Part shown: one piece after another, positions 14,879-22,577 of the stretch
How positions within the stretch are numbered: position 1 is the stretch's first letter
Layout of the letters: each line of letters starts with the position of its first letter
Assembly: GCA_964383905.1 (NCBI GenBank)
Contig: CAYLJO010000074.1
Span: 1-26,282 of the forward strand
DNA: 26,282 nt
Origin: CAYLJO01 sp964383905
GTDB lineage: Bacteria > Acidobacteriota > Blastocatellia > Pyrinomonadales > Pyrinomonadaceae
Direction of reading: 5' to 3'
Translations under genes and position numbers: made by a program
The notes under the pieces: generated by a model
Database searches by the model: none
The model's input: only the letters and a program-made list of their open reading frames with translations
What the model was told of the DNA's origin: nothing

Positions 14879-16030
14879 ATGAGAAACAGAAACGATATTC
14901 GGCCCATCCTTGACCGTGCCCTGTCGGGCGAGCGCTTGACGGCAGAGGATTGCGCGGCGCTCCTTGAGTCTGACGACTTCGTTCGGATCGGACTCGCCGC
15001 CGATGAGATTCGCCAGCGCCGGCACCCGTCGGGCGTGGTCACATACATCATTGACCGCAACATCAATTACACGAATGTCTGTAATGTCGTCTGCACCTTC
15101 TGCGCCTTCTACCGGCGGCCGGGCCATCCCGAAACATACGTGCGCAGCCTCGATGAAATCTGCCGGAAGATAGATGAGACGATCGCGCTCGGCGGGACCG
15201 GCGTCCTGATGCAGGGCGGGTTGCATCCTGATTTCGGGATCGAATGGTACGAAGACCTCCTGCGCGCCCTTCACGCGAAGTACCCGAACTTTCAACTGCA
15301 CTGCTTTTCGCCGCCCGAGATTCATAACATTCATCTCATCTCCGGCCTGGACTACGAGACGATTCTCCGCCGCCTCAAGGAAGCGGGTCTGAACAGCCTG
15401 CCGGGCGGAGGCGGCGAGATTTTAGATGACGAAGTGCGCAAGCGCGTCTCTACCAAGTGCACCACAAACGAGTGGCTGGCGGTGATGCGCGCCGTACACC
15501 GCGTCGGCTTGCGCTCGACCGCCACCATGATGTTTGGCATCGGCGATTCGGTGGCCCATCGCGTTCGTCACCTGCAGCGCCTGCGCGACTTGCAGGATCA
15601 AACAGGGGGCTTTACGGCCTTCATTCCGTGGACGTTCCAGCGCGAGAACACGGCGCTGGGCCGACGCATCAAGGAAGAGCCGACGGGGATTGATTACCTC
15701 AAGATGCTCTCCGTCTCACGCCTGTTTCTCGACAACATCGAGCACTTCCAATCATCCTGGCTGACGCAGGGGCTTAAGCTCGGGCAGGTCGCCCTGCGCT
15801 TCGGCGCAGACGATATGGGTTCGATTATGATCGAGGAAAACGTCGTCTCGGCAGCCGGGGCGCACAACCGCGCCGACGAAAAGATGCTGCGCTACCTGAT
15901 CCGCGAAGCAGGCTTTATCCCACAGCAGCGGGATATTCTTTACCGCCACGTCTACCGCGACGAGTCACTGAAGATGGATGCGAAAGAATCAGCCCCGCTG
16001 CGTGAGTTGAACGTACTGTTCGCGGAGTGA
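14879..16030 (+). CDS. mqnC: Cyclic dehypoxanthine futalosine synthase MqnC (radical SAM)
   Basis: 383 residues from ATG 14879; the frame is open further upstream (from 14828), but MRNRNDIRPILDRALSGERL is the natural family N-terminus. The radical-SAM cluster motif CNVVCTFC is at 68-75, preceded by the family's RNINYTNVC. MQGGLHPDFG, SLPGGGGEIL, TATMMFGIGD and FIPWTFQ follow in the order expected for MqnC. It cyclises dehypoxanthine futalosine using a 4Fe-4S cluster and S-adenosylmethionine. With mqnA it places the futalosine menaquinone pathway in this organism; the other mqn genes are not in the window. The ribosome-binding site is weak (GAGAG). Confidence 0.93.
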   Translation: MRNRNDIRPILDRALSGERLTAEDCAALLESDDFVRIGLAADEIRQRRHPSGVVTYIIDRNINYTNVCNVVCTFCAFYRRPGHPETYVRSLDEICRKIDETIALGGTGVLMQGGLHPDFGIEWYEDLLRALHAKYPNFQLHCFSPPEIHNIHLISGLDYETILRRLKEAGLNSLPGGGGEILDDEVRKRVSTKCTTNEWLAVMRAVHRVGLRSTATMMFGIGDSVAHRVRHLQRLRDLQDQTGGFTAFIPWTFQRENTALGRRIKEEPTGIDYLKMLSVSRLFLDNIEHFQSSWLTQGLKLGQVALRFGADDMGSIMIEENVVSAAGAHNRADEKMLRYLIREAGFIPQQRDILYRHVYRDESLKMDAKESAPLRELNVLFAE

Positions 16031-16113
16031 AGAAAATAAGCGGCAGCTACGGTGATCGGCAACGATTTCACCATGGTTAATTCGAGAATTGCTCTGATTG
16101 AGCCGCCGCGGCC

Positions 16114-16500
16114 TCAACCGCCGACCGCTCCCATGATTTCACCGCCGTCAAAATATTTGGACAGTTCAGCAGGTAGAGCAAAGCGCCCCGCCTTCTCCGG
16201 CTCGAAGCTCACGACATTCACCACCGCATCGAGATTCAACAGGCCGTAAATGTGCGGAAACAAGTCCCGCCCACTCTCCAGGTTCTCATACACTATCTCC
16301 GGCCCTACCCGACGGGTATTAATGCAAAGAAGTACCAGTCCCTTTTGCCCACGAAACAGGCGGTTGGCAACCTCGACCACCTGGTCCGGTTTTGAACAGT
16401 GGATGAATCCCTCAGAGGCCAGCGTCCGGGGCCGATAGCCTCCCGCGACCTTTCCCCTTTCCCATTCTTCACCCCCCGTAATGTGAAAGATAATCTGCAA
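16114..16500 (-). CDS. DUF952 family protein
   Basis: 128 residues from a TTG start supported by AGGGTGA close upstream. The protein opens with IIFHITGGEEWERG and contains LASEGFIHCSKPDQV, LVLLCINTRRV and the late FPHIYGLLNLDAVVNV, all characteristic of DUF952, small cytoplasmic proteins of unknown function. The conserved 'EGFIHCS' and 'FPHIYG' segments are intact. It starts 12 nt after the stop of the alpha/beta hydrolase, so the two are likely co-transcribed; it converges with mqnC. Confidence 0.88.
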   Translation of the reverse strand: MQIIFHITGGEEWERGKVAGGYRPRTLASEGFIHCSKPDQVVEVANRLFRGQKGLVLLCINTRRVGPEIVYENLESGRDLFPHIYGLLNLDAVVNVVSFEPEKAGRFALPAELSKYFDGGEIMGAVGG

Positions 16501-16512
16501 GTGTCACCCTTA

Positions 16513-17496
16513 TTAAGCGGCTGCCGAGCGTGCCTGAAATGCGCTGCGGACTATGGCGTTGAACGTTTCGGGATGTTCCTCATGCGGCGCCATACGGCAG
16601 CGGTCGAAGATTTCGAGCGTGGCGCGTGGGTTGAGGCGCAGGAGTTCGGCGGCGTGCTCTGGCGGGTTGGTCCGATCCTGTTTGCCCCAGACCAGCGCCA
16701 CAGGTTGAGTGAGGCGAGCAAAGGCGGCGCGTACATCCGTGTTCAGAAAGCCGGAGAGGAAGGCGGCGATAGCGTGCTGCGTGCCCGGCTGATGACTCGT
16801 CGCATAGAGGTGTGTGACGAGGCGGTCGGTAACGCGCCGGGGATCGTAGAAGAGCTGCTCGCGCGCGTAATCGCGTATGCTGCGCTCGCTCGCCATGACG
16901 TTGTAGAACGAGGTGCCGAGCACCGGAGATTGCAGCAGACCGTAGAAGGCCGCGCCCGTCATACCGGGGCGCACGCGCAGATTGCCCGTGCCCGTCGGTG
17001 CGATGAGCAACAGGGCGCGGGCGAGTTCGGGATACTCGTCGGCGACGCGCACGGCGTAAGCCGCGCTGAGAGAATTCGCGATAATGTGGGCCGGCGGACC
17101 GGCGACCTCGCGGATAAAGTCTGCGATCAGCTTGACGTAAAGGTCTGCGGAGTAAGGCGCGTAGGCGGGCTTGTCGGAGAGCCCGAAGCCGGGCAGGTCG
17201 GGCGCGTACACATTAAAGTCGCTCGCGAGCGCGTCGAAATTCTTTCTCCACGTGAAGCCGGACGCGCCGGCGCCAATTCCGTGCGCGAAGACCAGCGGTG
17301 GACCGGGCCTATCCACGCCCGCCGTTTTGTAGAAGATTCGCCCGTGCTCCCACTCAAACGCACGCGCTTCGCCACCGAGCGCGCTATCATCGGGCTCGCT
17401 CACATTCCGGCTGATCCTGGCGTTGACGGCGGCGAGCGCGGCGAAGCCTGCGCCCGCGGCCGCCATTGCCTTCCAGATTTTCCCCGCCGTACCCAT
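16513..17496 (-). CDS. Alpha/beta hydrolase with atypical nucleophile elbow
   Basis: 327 residues. An N-terminal hydrophobic stretch (residues 8-25, Ala-rich) suggests a signal or anchor. The fold is clear: FAHGIGAGASGF (oxyanion loop, from 70), YAPDLPGFGLSDKP near 98-110, nucleophile Ser142 in IIANSLSAAYA, candidate acid Asp274 in VWGKQDRTNPP, and His305 in APHEEHPE. The elbow reads A-N-S-L-S rather than G-x-S-x-G, but Ser, Asp and His are all in place, so activity is probable. Substrate unknown. It lies 84 nt downstream of rng, beyond two hairpins, and is followed directly by the DUF952 gene. Confidence 0.87.
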   Translation of the reverse strand: MGTAGKIWKAMAAAGAGFAALAAVNARISRNVSEPDDSALGGEARAFEWEHGRIFYKTAGVDRPGPPLVFAHGIGAGASGFTWRKNFDALASDFNVYAPDLPGFGLSDKPAYAPYSADLYVKLIADFIREVAGPPAHIIANSLSAAYAVRVADEYPELARALLLIAPTGTGNLRVRPGMTGAAFYGLLQSPVLGTSFYNVMASERSIRDYAREQLFYDPRRVTDRLVTHLYATSHQPGTQHAIAAFLSGFLNTDVRAAFARLTQPVALVWGKQDRTNPPEHAAELLRLNPRATLEIFDRCRMAPHEEHPETFNAIVRSAFQARSAAA

Positions 17497-17502
17497 ACGT
17501 TT

Positions 17503-17575
17503 CGTGGCCCGAAACTCGGGCCACGGCCTTCGAGCGCTTCATTAACTCGAAACCCAGGGCCCGAAACTCGGGACC
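17503..17575 (-). repeat. Two hairpin repeats (15-nt direct repeat) in a heptamer-periodic spacer after rng
   Basis: The 15-mer GGCCCGAAACTCGGG occurs at 17506-17520 and again at 17558-17572. The first copy sits in a 10-bp-arm hairpin (17503-17525, outer arm CGTGGCCCGA, loop AAC), the second in a 5-bp hairpin with the same loop. Read on the minus strand, 17541-17575 falls into 7-nt units (GGTCCCG, AGTTTCG, GGCCCTG, GGTTTCG, AGTTAAT). It begins a few bases past the rng stop codon and may act as its terminator or RNA 3' end. Confidence 0.6.
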
Positions 17576-17580
17576 ATTTG

Positions 17581-20457
17581 TCAGATGAAAGCGAAGTCGA
17601 ACTGCTCCTGATGAATGTAGGGGTCGCTGGTGATATCGACGACACCGAGGTAGTCTTCGATCTCCGCGAGCACATCGCGTTCAGGGCCCCGTAGCGCGCG
17701 CACCACCTCCGGGTTGATGCGCAGCGTTGTTTGCTTCACACCTTCGCCATCATCATTCTTCGCCAGCCGCCGCGCCTCCTCCAGAATTTCATAGCAGACC
17801 GTTTGCGGCGACTTAACGAGGCCGGCGCCCTGGCAGTACGGGCACGGCGCGCAGAGTGTTCGTTCAAGCGACTGCTTAACGCGCTTGCGGGTCATAATCA
17901 CCAGCCCGAAATCATTGAATGAAAGAACCTTGGTCGGTGATTTGTCGCCCTGAAGAGCTTCTTGCAGCGCCTGCATCACGCGGTTGCGGTTACGCCGGTC
18001 CTCCATGTCGATCAGGTCAAGGACGATGATGCCGCCGAGATCGCGCAGCCGTATTTGCCGCACAATCTCTTCGACGGCTTCCAGATTGGTCTTCGTAATC
18101 GTATCCTCGAGGCGGCTCCCGCCCCGCCCGACAAACTTACCTGTGTTGACATCAATTGCGACCAGGGCCTCGGTTTGATTGATGACGAGGTAGCCGCCCG
18201 ACTTCAGCCAGACGCGCGGCTTGATGGCCTTATCAACTTCGGCTTGTACGCCGAAGGCTTCTAGGATCGGCTCGTCGCGGGTGTAGAGTTTGACGCGCTT
18301 GACCATCCGCGGTTGAATGCGGTTGATGAATTCGACGATGCGCAAGTACTCCTCTTCAGAATCGACGCGAATCGCCGTAAAGTCGTCCGACAACTGGTCA
18401 CGCAGGATACGCTGCACCAGGTCGAGGTCGCGGTGGACTAGTGCGGGCGCTTTCGCCTTTTCCGCGTCGCGCCGTATGTCAAGCCACGTACGCACCAGGT
18501 AGCGCGCGTCGTCGCGCAGGTCTGCTTCGCTGATGCCGATGCCTGCCGTGCGCACGATGAAGCCGCCCGACGGCACGTCCTCTTCAGCGCGAATTGCCTG
18601 AATGAGCTTGCGCAGGCGTGCACGCTCGCTGTCGGATTCGATCTTCCTTGAGACTCCGACGTGTTCGACCGTCGGCATGTAAACAAGAAAGCGACCCGGG
18701 AGCGCGATATGCGAGGTGATGCGTGCGCCTTTTTTGGCGATGGGTTCTTTGGCGATCTGAACCAGGATCTCCTGTCCCTCACGCAGAAGGTCGGTGATTG
18801 CCGGTTGCTGCCGTTCGCGACGTGGTCCGCCACCGCCGCGACCACCACGCCCGTCCCGCCCGCCCCCCGACTGGCCTTCACGGCCGCCGCGCGGTGGATG
18901 ATCGCGCCGCCCTTCGCTGCGCGACGGGGCCGTAGACGCACCGCCGCCCCTCACTTCAGCATCAGTAGCCGCATCGTGATCTTTTCCATTAGCGCGGTCT
19001 TCTTCGCCCCCACCCTCTTGTTGCTTGCCCGAGCGTCGCCGCCGCCGCCCGCCGCGGCGTGTGGCGAATTCTCCGCGTGAGCGGGGCGGCGTGATGCTCG
19101 CTTCCGCGTCTCCGTAAGCGGCCACCCCATCATGTTCTGTTCCGGCGCCGTCGGCGTCCGCCGTTTCAGACAGCGCTAAGTCCGTACCCTCACCGGATTC
19201 CGCGGGCCCCGTTTGAGTTGAGCGGCGCTTACGCCCCTTCGTGGCCCTCGTCTTTGTGCTTGCGGCCGATTTCGCTCCCTTCGCCGCGGATTGCTTACGG
19301 CCGCCCCGTTTGGCCTTCGGTGCTTCTCCTGCGCCCGGTTCGGTCGCTTCCTCCTTCGCCCCGGCGCGGCGTGAGCGGCCGCGCCTGCCGCGCGTGGCGG
19401 TAGTCGCAACTCCCTCAGTTTCATCCGCGCCCGTGGTTGTCGGTGCTTCAGCTCCGCCTTCCTCATCGCTCACGCGCTCGAAAGATCGCGCTCCGGCAGT
19501 TTCTTCGGCGATTTCATCGATGAAAGCGTCAACGTGTGCAGCGACCGCCTGCCGCACCGGGGCCGAGTCCCGGTCTTCGCTGCCGGCGGAGATGTCACTA
19601 TCATCCACGCGGTGAAACGAGACGCCGGGAGAGGCGCCGGTAGAGAGAATCGAGCCGACCTGAGCGTCACGCACATCTTCCATATTGAACTCGACGGCGT
19701 GAATCTGGTCCAGAATACGCTCCTGCAGGATCGCGTCCTTAAGCATCGCGCCGTTTTCAATGGCCAGTTCGTCCTCATCGACGACGCGCTCAAAGGAAGA
19801 CGCTCCGGCGACAAACGGGGTTTCAAGTGTTCGGGTGTCGAGCGCAGAAGATGTTGTGACGGCTGTGCCATATTCAGTCGCTTCCCCTGGCCTTTCCTGG
19901 GCCGCGCCCCGACCGCGCTTGCGACCGCGGCGCCCACGTCGTTTGCCGGCGGCATCCGTCTCCTGCTGTTCCTCATCTCGCGCCTGGTCCGTGAGTTGAT
20001 CCGCATCCGGCGCCTCGCCTTGTTCAAAAGCAGGGACTTCAATCGCAGTGGCGCCGACCTGAGATTGTTCGGCGTCGAGGAGCGGAGTAACGCGCTCTTG
20101 CGTGGCCTCGATGCGATGCTCACGCTCGAGGCGCGCCTGCTCAATGTGCTCGGCGGCGGCGCGTGCGGCCCCGACCGCCTCGCCTTTCCTCGTTTTATCG
20201 ATGACGATCCGCTCAAACTCTTCCTCTTCATCAAAAAAGTCTGAGACGTAGAGGAAAGCATCGCGCTCGAGCCCGATGTCAACGAAGGCGGATTGCATGC
20301 CGGGCAGAACGCGCATCACACGGCCTTTGTAGATGTTGCCGACGATGCCTTGATTTTCTTCACCTCGTTCGATATAGAACTCCGTGACCCGCTCGTTTTC
20401 AATGATGGCTATTTTCTTTTCGCGCCCGTTGACGCTAACAATCAATTCTTTTGGCAT
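17581..20457 (-). CDS. rng: Ribonuclease G/E with a giant insertion in the S1 domain
   Basis: 958 residues from ATG 20457; the frame is open 70 codons further up, but MPKELIVSVNGREKKIAI is the classical family N-terminus. The S1 RNA-binding domain begins at about 38 (GNIYKGRVMRVLPGMQSAFVDIG) and resumes at about 554 (ITDLLREGQEILVQIAKEP). The roughly 480 residues between are low-complexity, alternating acidic and Arg/Lys-rich, with an RGG-type stretch near 505-548. The catalytic core is normal: metal-binding Asp769 in VAIDVNTGKF and Asp814 in IIVLDLIDM, and the zinc-link CPYC at 872-875. It should cleave single-stranded A/U-rich RNA and process 5S/16S precursors and mRNA. E. coli RNase G is about half this length. 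The ribosome-binding site AGGAG is 14 nt from the ATG, which is long. Confidence 0.93.
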   Translation of the reverse strand: MPKELIVSVNGREKKIAIIENERVTEFYIERGEENQGIVGNIYKGRVMRVLPGMQSAFVDIGLERDAFLYVSDFFDEEEEFERIVIDKTRKGEAVGAARAAAEHIEQARLEREHRIEATQERVTPLLDAEQSQVGATAIEVPAFEQGEAPDADQLTDQARDEEQQETDAAGKRRGRRGRKRGRGAAQERPGEATEYGTAVTTSSALDTRTLETPFVAGASSFERVVDEDELAIENGAMLKDAILQERILDQIHAVEFNMEDVRDAQVGSILSTGASPGVSFHRVDDSDISAGSEDRDSAPVRQAVAAHVDAFIDEIAEETAGARSFERVSDEEGGAEAPTTTGADETEGVATTATRGRRGRSRRAGAKEEATEPGAGEAPKAKRGGRKQSAAKGAKSAASTKTRATKGRKRRSTQTGPAESGEGTDLALSETADADGAGTEHDGVAAYGDAEASITPPRSRGEFATRRGGRRRRRSGKQQEGGGEEDRANGKDHDAATDAEVRGGGASTAPSRSEGRRDHPPRGGREGQSGGGRDGRGGRGGGGPRRERQQPAITDLLREGQEILVQIAKEPIAKKGARITSHIALPGRFLVYMPTVEHVGVSRKIESDSERARLRKLIQAIRAEEDVPSGGFIVRTAGIGISEADLRDDARYLVRTWLDIRRDAEKAKAPALVHRDLDLVQRILRDQLSDDFTAIRVDSEEEYLRIVEFINRIQPRMVKRVKLYTRDEPILEAFGVQAEVDKAIKPRVWLKSGGYLVINQTEALVAIDVNTGKFVGRGGSRLEDTITKTNLEAVEEIVRQIRLRDLGGIIVLDLIDMEDRRNRNRVMQALQEALQGDKSPTKVLSFNDFGLVIMTRKRVKQSLERTLCAPCPYCQGAGLVKSPQTVCYEILEEARRLAKNDDGEGVKQTTLRINPEVVRALRGPERDVLAEIEDYLGVVDITSDPYIHQEQFDFAFI

Positions 20458-21388
20458 ATGTAGGGAAGTGTCTCCTGAAACGGCGCGCCCCTGTTTGTAT
20501 GTCGCCGGGCAAGATCGCCGCGCAGGTAAGTTCGGACGCAGTATTGATCTCGCCGGGCTGTTCGCATGGGGCAACGGCCGTTGTGTAGAAAATGTAGGTT
20601 GGCACTGCGGCGCGGCCTTCGAGCCGTCGGGCGAGGCGCGTGCAGCGCATACGATTAGCGGGGGCATTTGCCCCGCATGAAATTGTTGAAGTGGAATTAC
20701 AGGCCGGGGCGCTCGGATCGATTGTCACATCTGCCCGCGCTTGTACCAGAGCAATCGCATGCGGGTCGCGCATCGGTCGTTCGATGGCTGGAACTCTTTC
20801 TTCCACTGCCCCAGAGCAGTTTGATGTATTCAAATGTCATCCCCAGTAGCCGCCAGAGCGCCCCTGTCAAGCGATTCAAGCGCAGCAGGGAGCAACGTGT
20901 TCACAAAAAATTTGCGTGCTCAAAACCTGCCCTTGCATGCTGGCTTAAGAGCTTGGCGCTATCCCCGGCCCACCATGTAGCACGTGCCCCTTCCATCGAA
21001 GGTGGCACGCCCGCAGTGAGCGTGTGGGCGGCCTTGATTAATAGTAAGAGCATGTCGTCGTAATACAACGACCGATAAAACCCGTGACTCGCCTGTCTGG
21101 GGCGCATGGAAACACTGTCTCAACCTGTGGTAGGGATGTCCAGCGCTTCGGTCGGCGTGCGCCGCGCCGAAATGAATGGTTCAAGCAGGGCGAGCACATT
21201 AAGTATAACTGAGAACATGGGCAAACGCGAAGCGGAAAGGCGCGTCGAAGTCAAACCGGCAGTGAAACTATGACCGCCATGAACTTTAGTGGTCATGGCC
21301 GCCTTCAACCCGGCGGCGGGCTTGGCCGCTCCGAGTGGTCGAGCAGGCGTGAAAAGTTGGTCGAAAAGGCCAACTCGTCTTGGCAGCC
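20458..21388. other. Long gene-free stretch between rodA and rng, with hairpins
   Basis: About 930 nt without a convincing gene on either strand. The open frames here have no ribosome-binding sites and read as biased, family-less sequence. On the minus strand it would be the rng 5' leader. Visible structure: a GC-rich hairpin with one bulge at 20658-20676 (GCGGGG...CCCCGC); ATGACC / GGTCAT arms around 21268-21296; and AGTTGG / CCAACT arms at about 21354-21375. RNase E mRNAs in other bacteria have long autoregulatory leaders, so a leader or small RNA is possible but unproven. Confidence 0.45.
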
Positions 21389-21418
21389 CGTCAATTAAAG
21401 CCTCGGCTTTAATTGACG
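21389..21418 (-). terminator. Perfect 14-bp hairpin overlapping the rodA stop codon
   Basis: CGTCAATTAAAGCC (21389-21402) and GGCTTTAATTGACG (21405-21418) are perfect inverted repeats separated by two bases. The rodA stop codon (21409-21411) is inside the stem. No U-run follows, so it is either a non-canonical terminator or an mRNA 3'-end stabiliser closing the mre-mrd operon. Confidence 0.65.
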
Positions 21419-22530
21419 AAGCGGCGCAGTTGGACGCTGATCGCAAAACCGATCGCGATGAACGTAGCGATGAGGGATGCCAGGCCGGCGCTCATCAGAG
21501 GTAGTGGCACGCCGATGACGGGCAGCATGCCGAGCGCCATGCCGACGTTGATAAAGATTTGAAACGCGAAGCCGCCGACAAGCACCATGATGACGAGCAT
21601 CCCTGTCCGGTCCGGAGCGCGGCGCGCGCCGGCGATCAGTCTGGAGAGCAGCAGCGCATAGGCCATCAACAACAGAAGTGAGCCGACGAAGCCCGTGTTC
21701 TCTGCCGTCACGGCAAAGATAAAATCAGAGTGTGGCTCGGGGAGAAACTTCAGGCTGCTCTGGGAGTATTCGGAAGAGGAGTCTGCCCCCGTCAGCTTAC
21801 CCTCACCGATAGTCAGAATGGATTGCTTTGTATGGTAGCCGAAACCGCGCGGGTCGGCATTCTCAGGATCGAGTATGACGTTGATGCGCTGCTGCTGGTA
21901 GTTGGCGACCACCCCGGCCTTGACCCCGGCGATGTAAGCGGCGGGCACGGCGATGACGCTCAAGACGAGCGCGGCGACCACGAGCCTCATCCGTACGCCG
22001 GAGAGAAACATAGCAACGGCCAGGAGCGGCATATAGGTGATCACCGACCCGGCATCCTTCTCCAGTATGATCAGACCGACGGGGAGGCATAGGATCAGAC
22101 CGCCCACGATCATCTCCTTCAAGGTGAGGGCCGTTTGGCGCGGCCTGCCGAAATAGCGCCCCAGCATCAGCGCCGTCGTCACCTTGACGAATTCCGAAGG
22201 CTGAAACTGGCCGAGTCCCGGGAGCTTGATCCAGCTCCGGTGGCCGTTAATTTTCAGGCCGATGCCCGGAATCAGCACGAGCACCAGCAAAACCAGGCCG
22301 AAGACGTAAAAGGCAGGGGCAAAATGCACCAGCTTGCGATAGTCGATGAAGGCAATGATGAGCATCGCGGTGAGCGCGATGGCGAGACCGATCAGTTGCT
22401 TTTGCCAGAAGTTCGCGGTCGGCTGGGCGTTGCGGATCTGCCACGTGCCGAAGCCGACGATTATGATTGCCAGTAGTGCGAGGATCCAGTCGAAATCGCG
22501 GAGGGTGCGTCGTTCTAAAATTGCTGCCAT
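21409..22530 (-). CDS. rodA: Rod-shape SEDS glycosyltransferase RodA
   Basis: 373 residues with about ten membrane helices, the usual length for RodA. SEDS signatures are present: INGHRSWIKLPGLGQFQPSEFVK, LILEKDAGS, the periplasmic EPHSDFIFAVTAENTGFVGSLLLL, and the C-terminal GVPLPLMSAGLASLIATF. RodA polymerises lipid II into glycan strands for lateral wall growth, paired with PBP2, whose gene ends 47 nt upstream. The 47-nt spacer holds a 7-bp hairpin (TGAATAG / CTATTCA, 22547-22573) and the ATG has no clear Shine-Dalgarno site, so translation may depend on the upstream gene or on RNA structure. Confidence 0.95.
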   Translation of the reverse strand: MAAILERRTLRDFDWILALLAIIIVGFGTWQIRNAQPTANFWQKQLIGLAIALTAMLIIAFIDYRKLVHFAPAFYVFGLVLLVLVLIPGIGLKINGHRSWIKLPGLGQFQPSEFVKVTTALMLGRYFGRPRQTALTLKEMIVGGLILCLPVGLIILEKDAGSVITYMPLLAVAMFLSGVRMRLVVAALVLSVIAVPAAYIAGVKAGVVANYQQQRINVILDPENADPRGFGYHTKQSILTIGEGKLTGADSSSEYSQSSLKFLPEPHSDFIFAVTAENTGFVGSLLLLMAYALLLSRLIAGARRAPDRTGMLVIMVLVGGFAFQIFINVGMALGMLPVIGVPLPLMSAGLASLIATFIAIGFAISVQLRRFVN

Positions 22531-22577
22531 AGTAAATTGCGCATCGTGAATAGATAAAGCTGCTACCTATTCATGAT

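Noticed and set aside
16399..17694. 431-residue plus-strand open frame opposite the alpha/beta hydrolase
   Set aside because: It is antisense to a gene with clear family motifs, has no family pattern of its own and is rich in Arg/Val/Glu as expected for the complement of G+C-rich coding DNA.
20458..20667. Extension of RNase G/E by 70 residues from the first in-frame start at 20667
   Set aside because: The extra residues are unlike the family, whose members begin MxKELIV-like; ATG 20457 gives that N-terminus exactly.
20435..20833. 132-residue minus-strand open frame upstream of and overlapping the rng start
   Set aside because: No ribosome-binding site, overlaps the first codons of rng in another frame, and shows no recognisable family. 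It looks readable in places, so conservation would be worth testing, but it is not supported as a gene.
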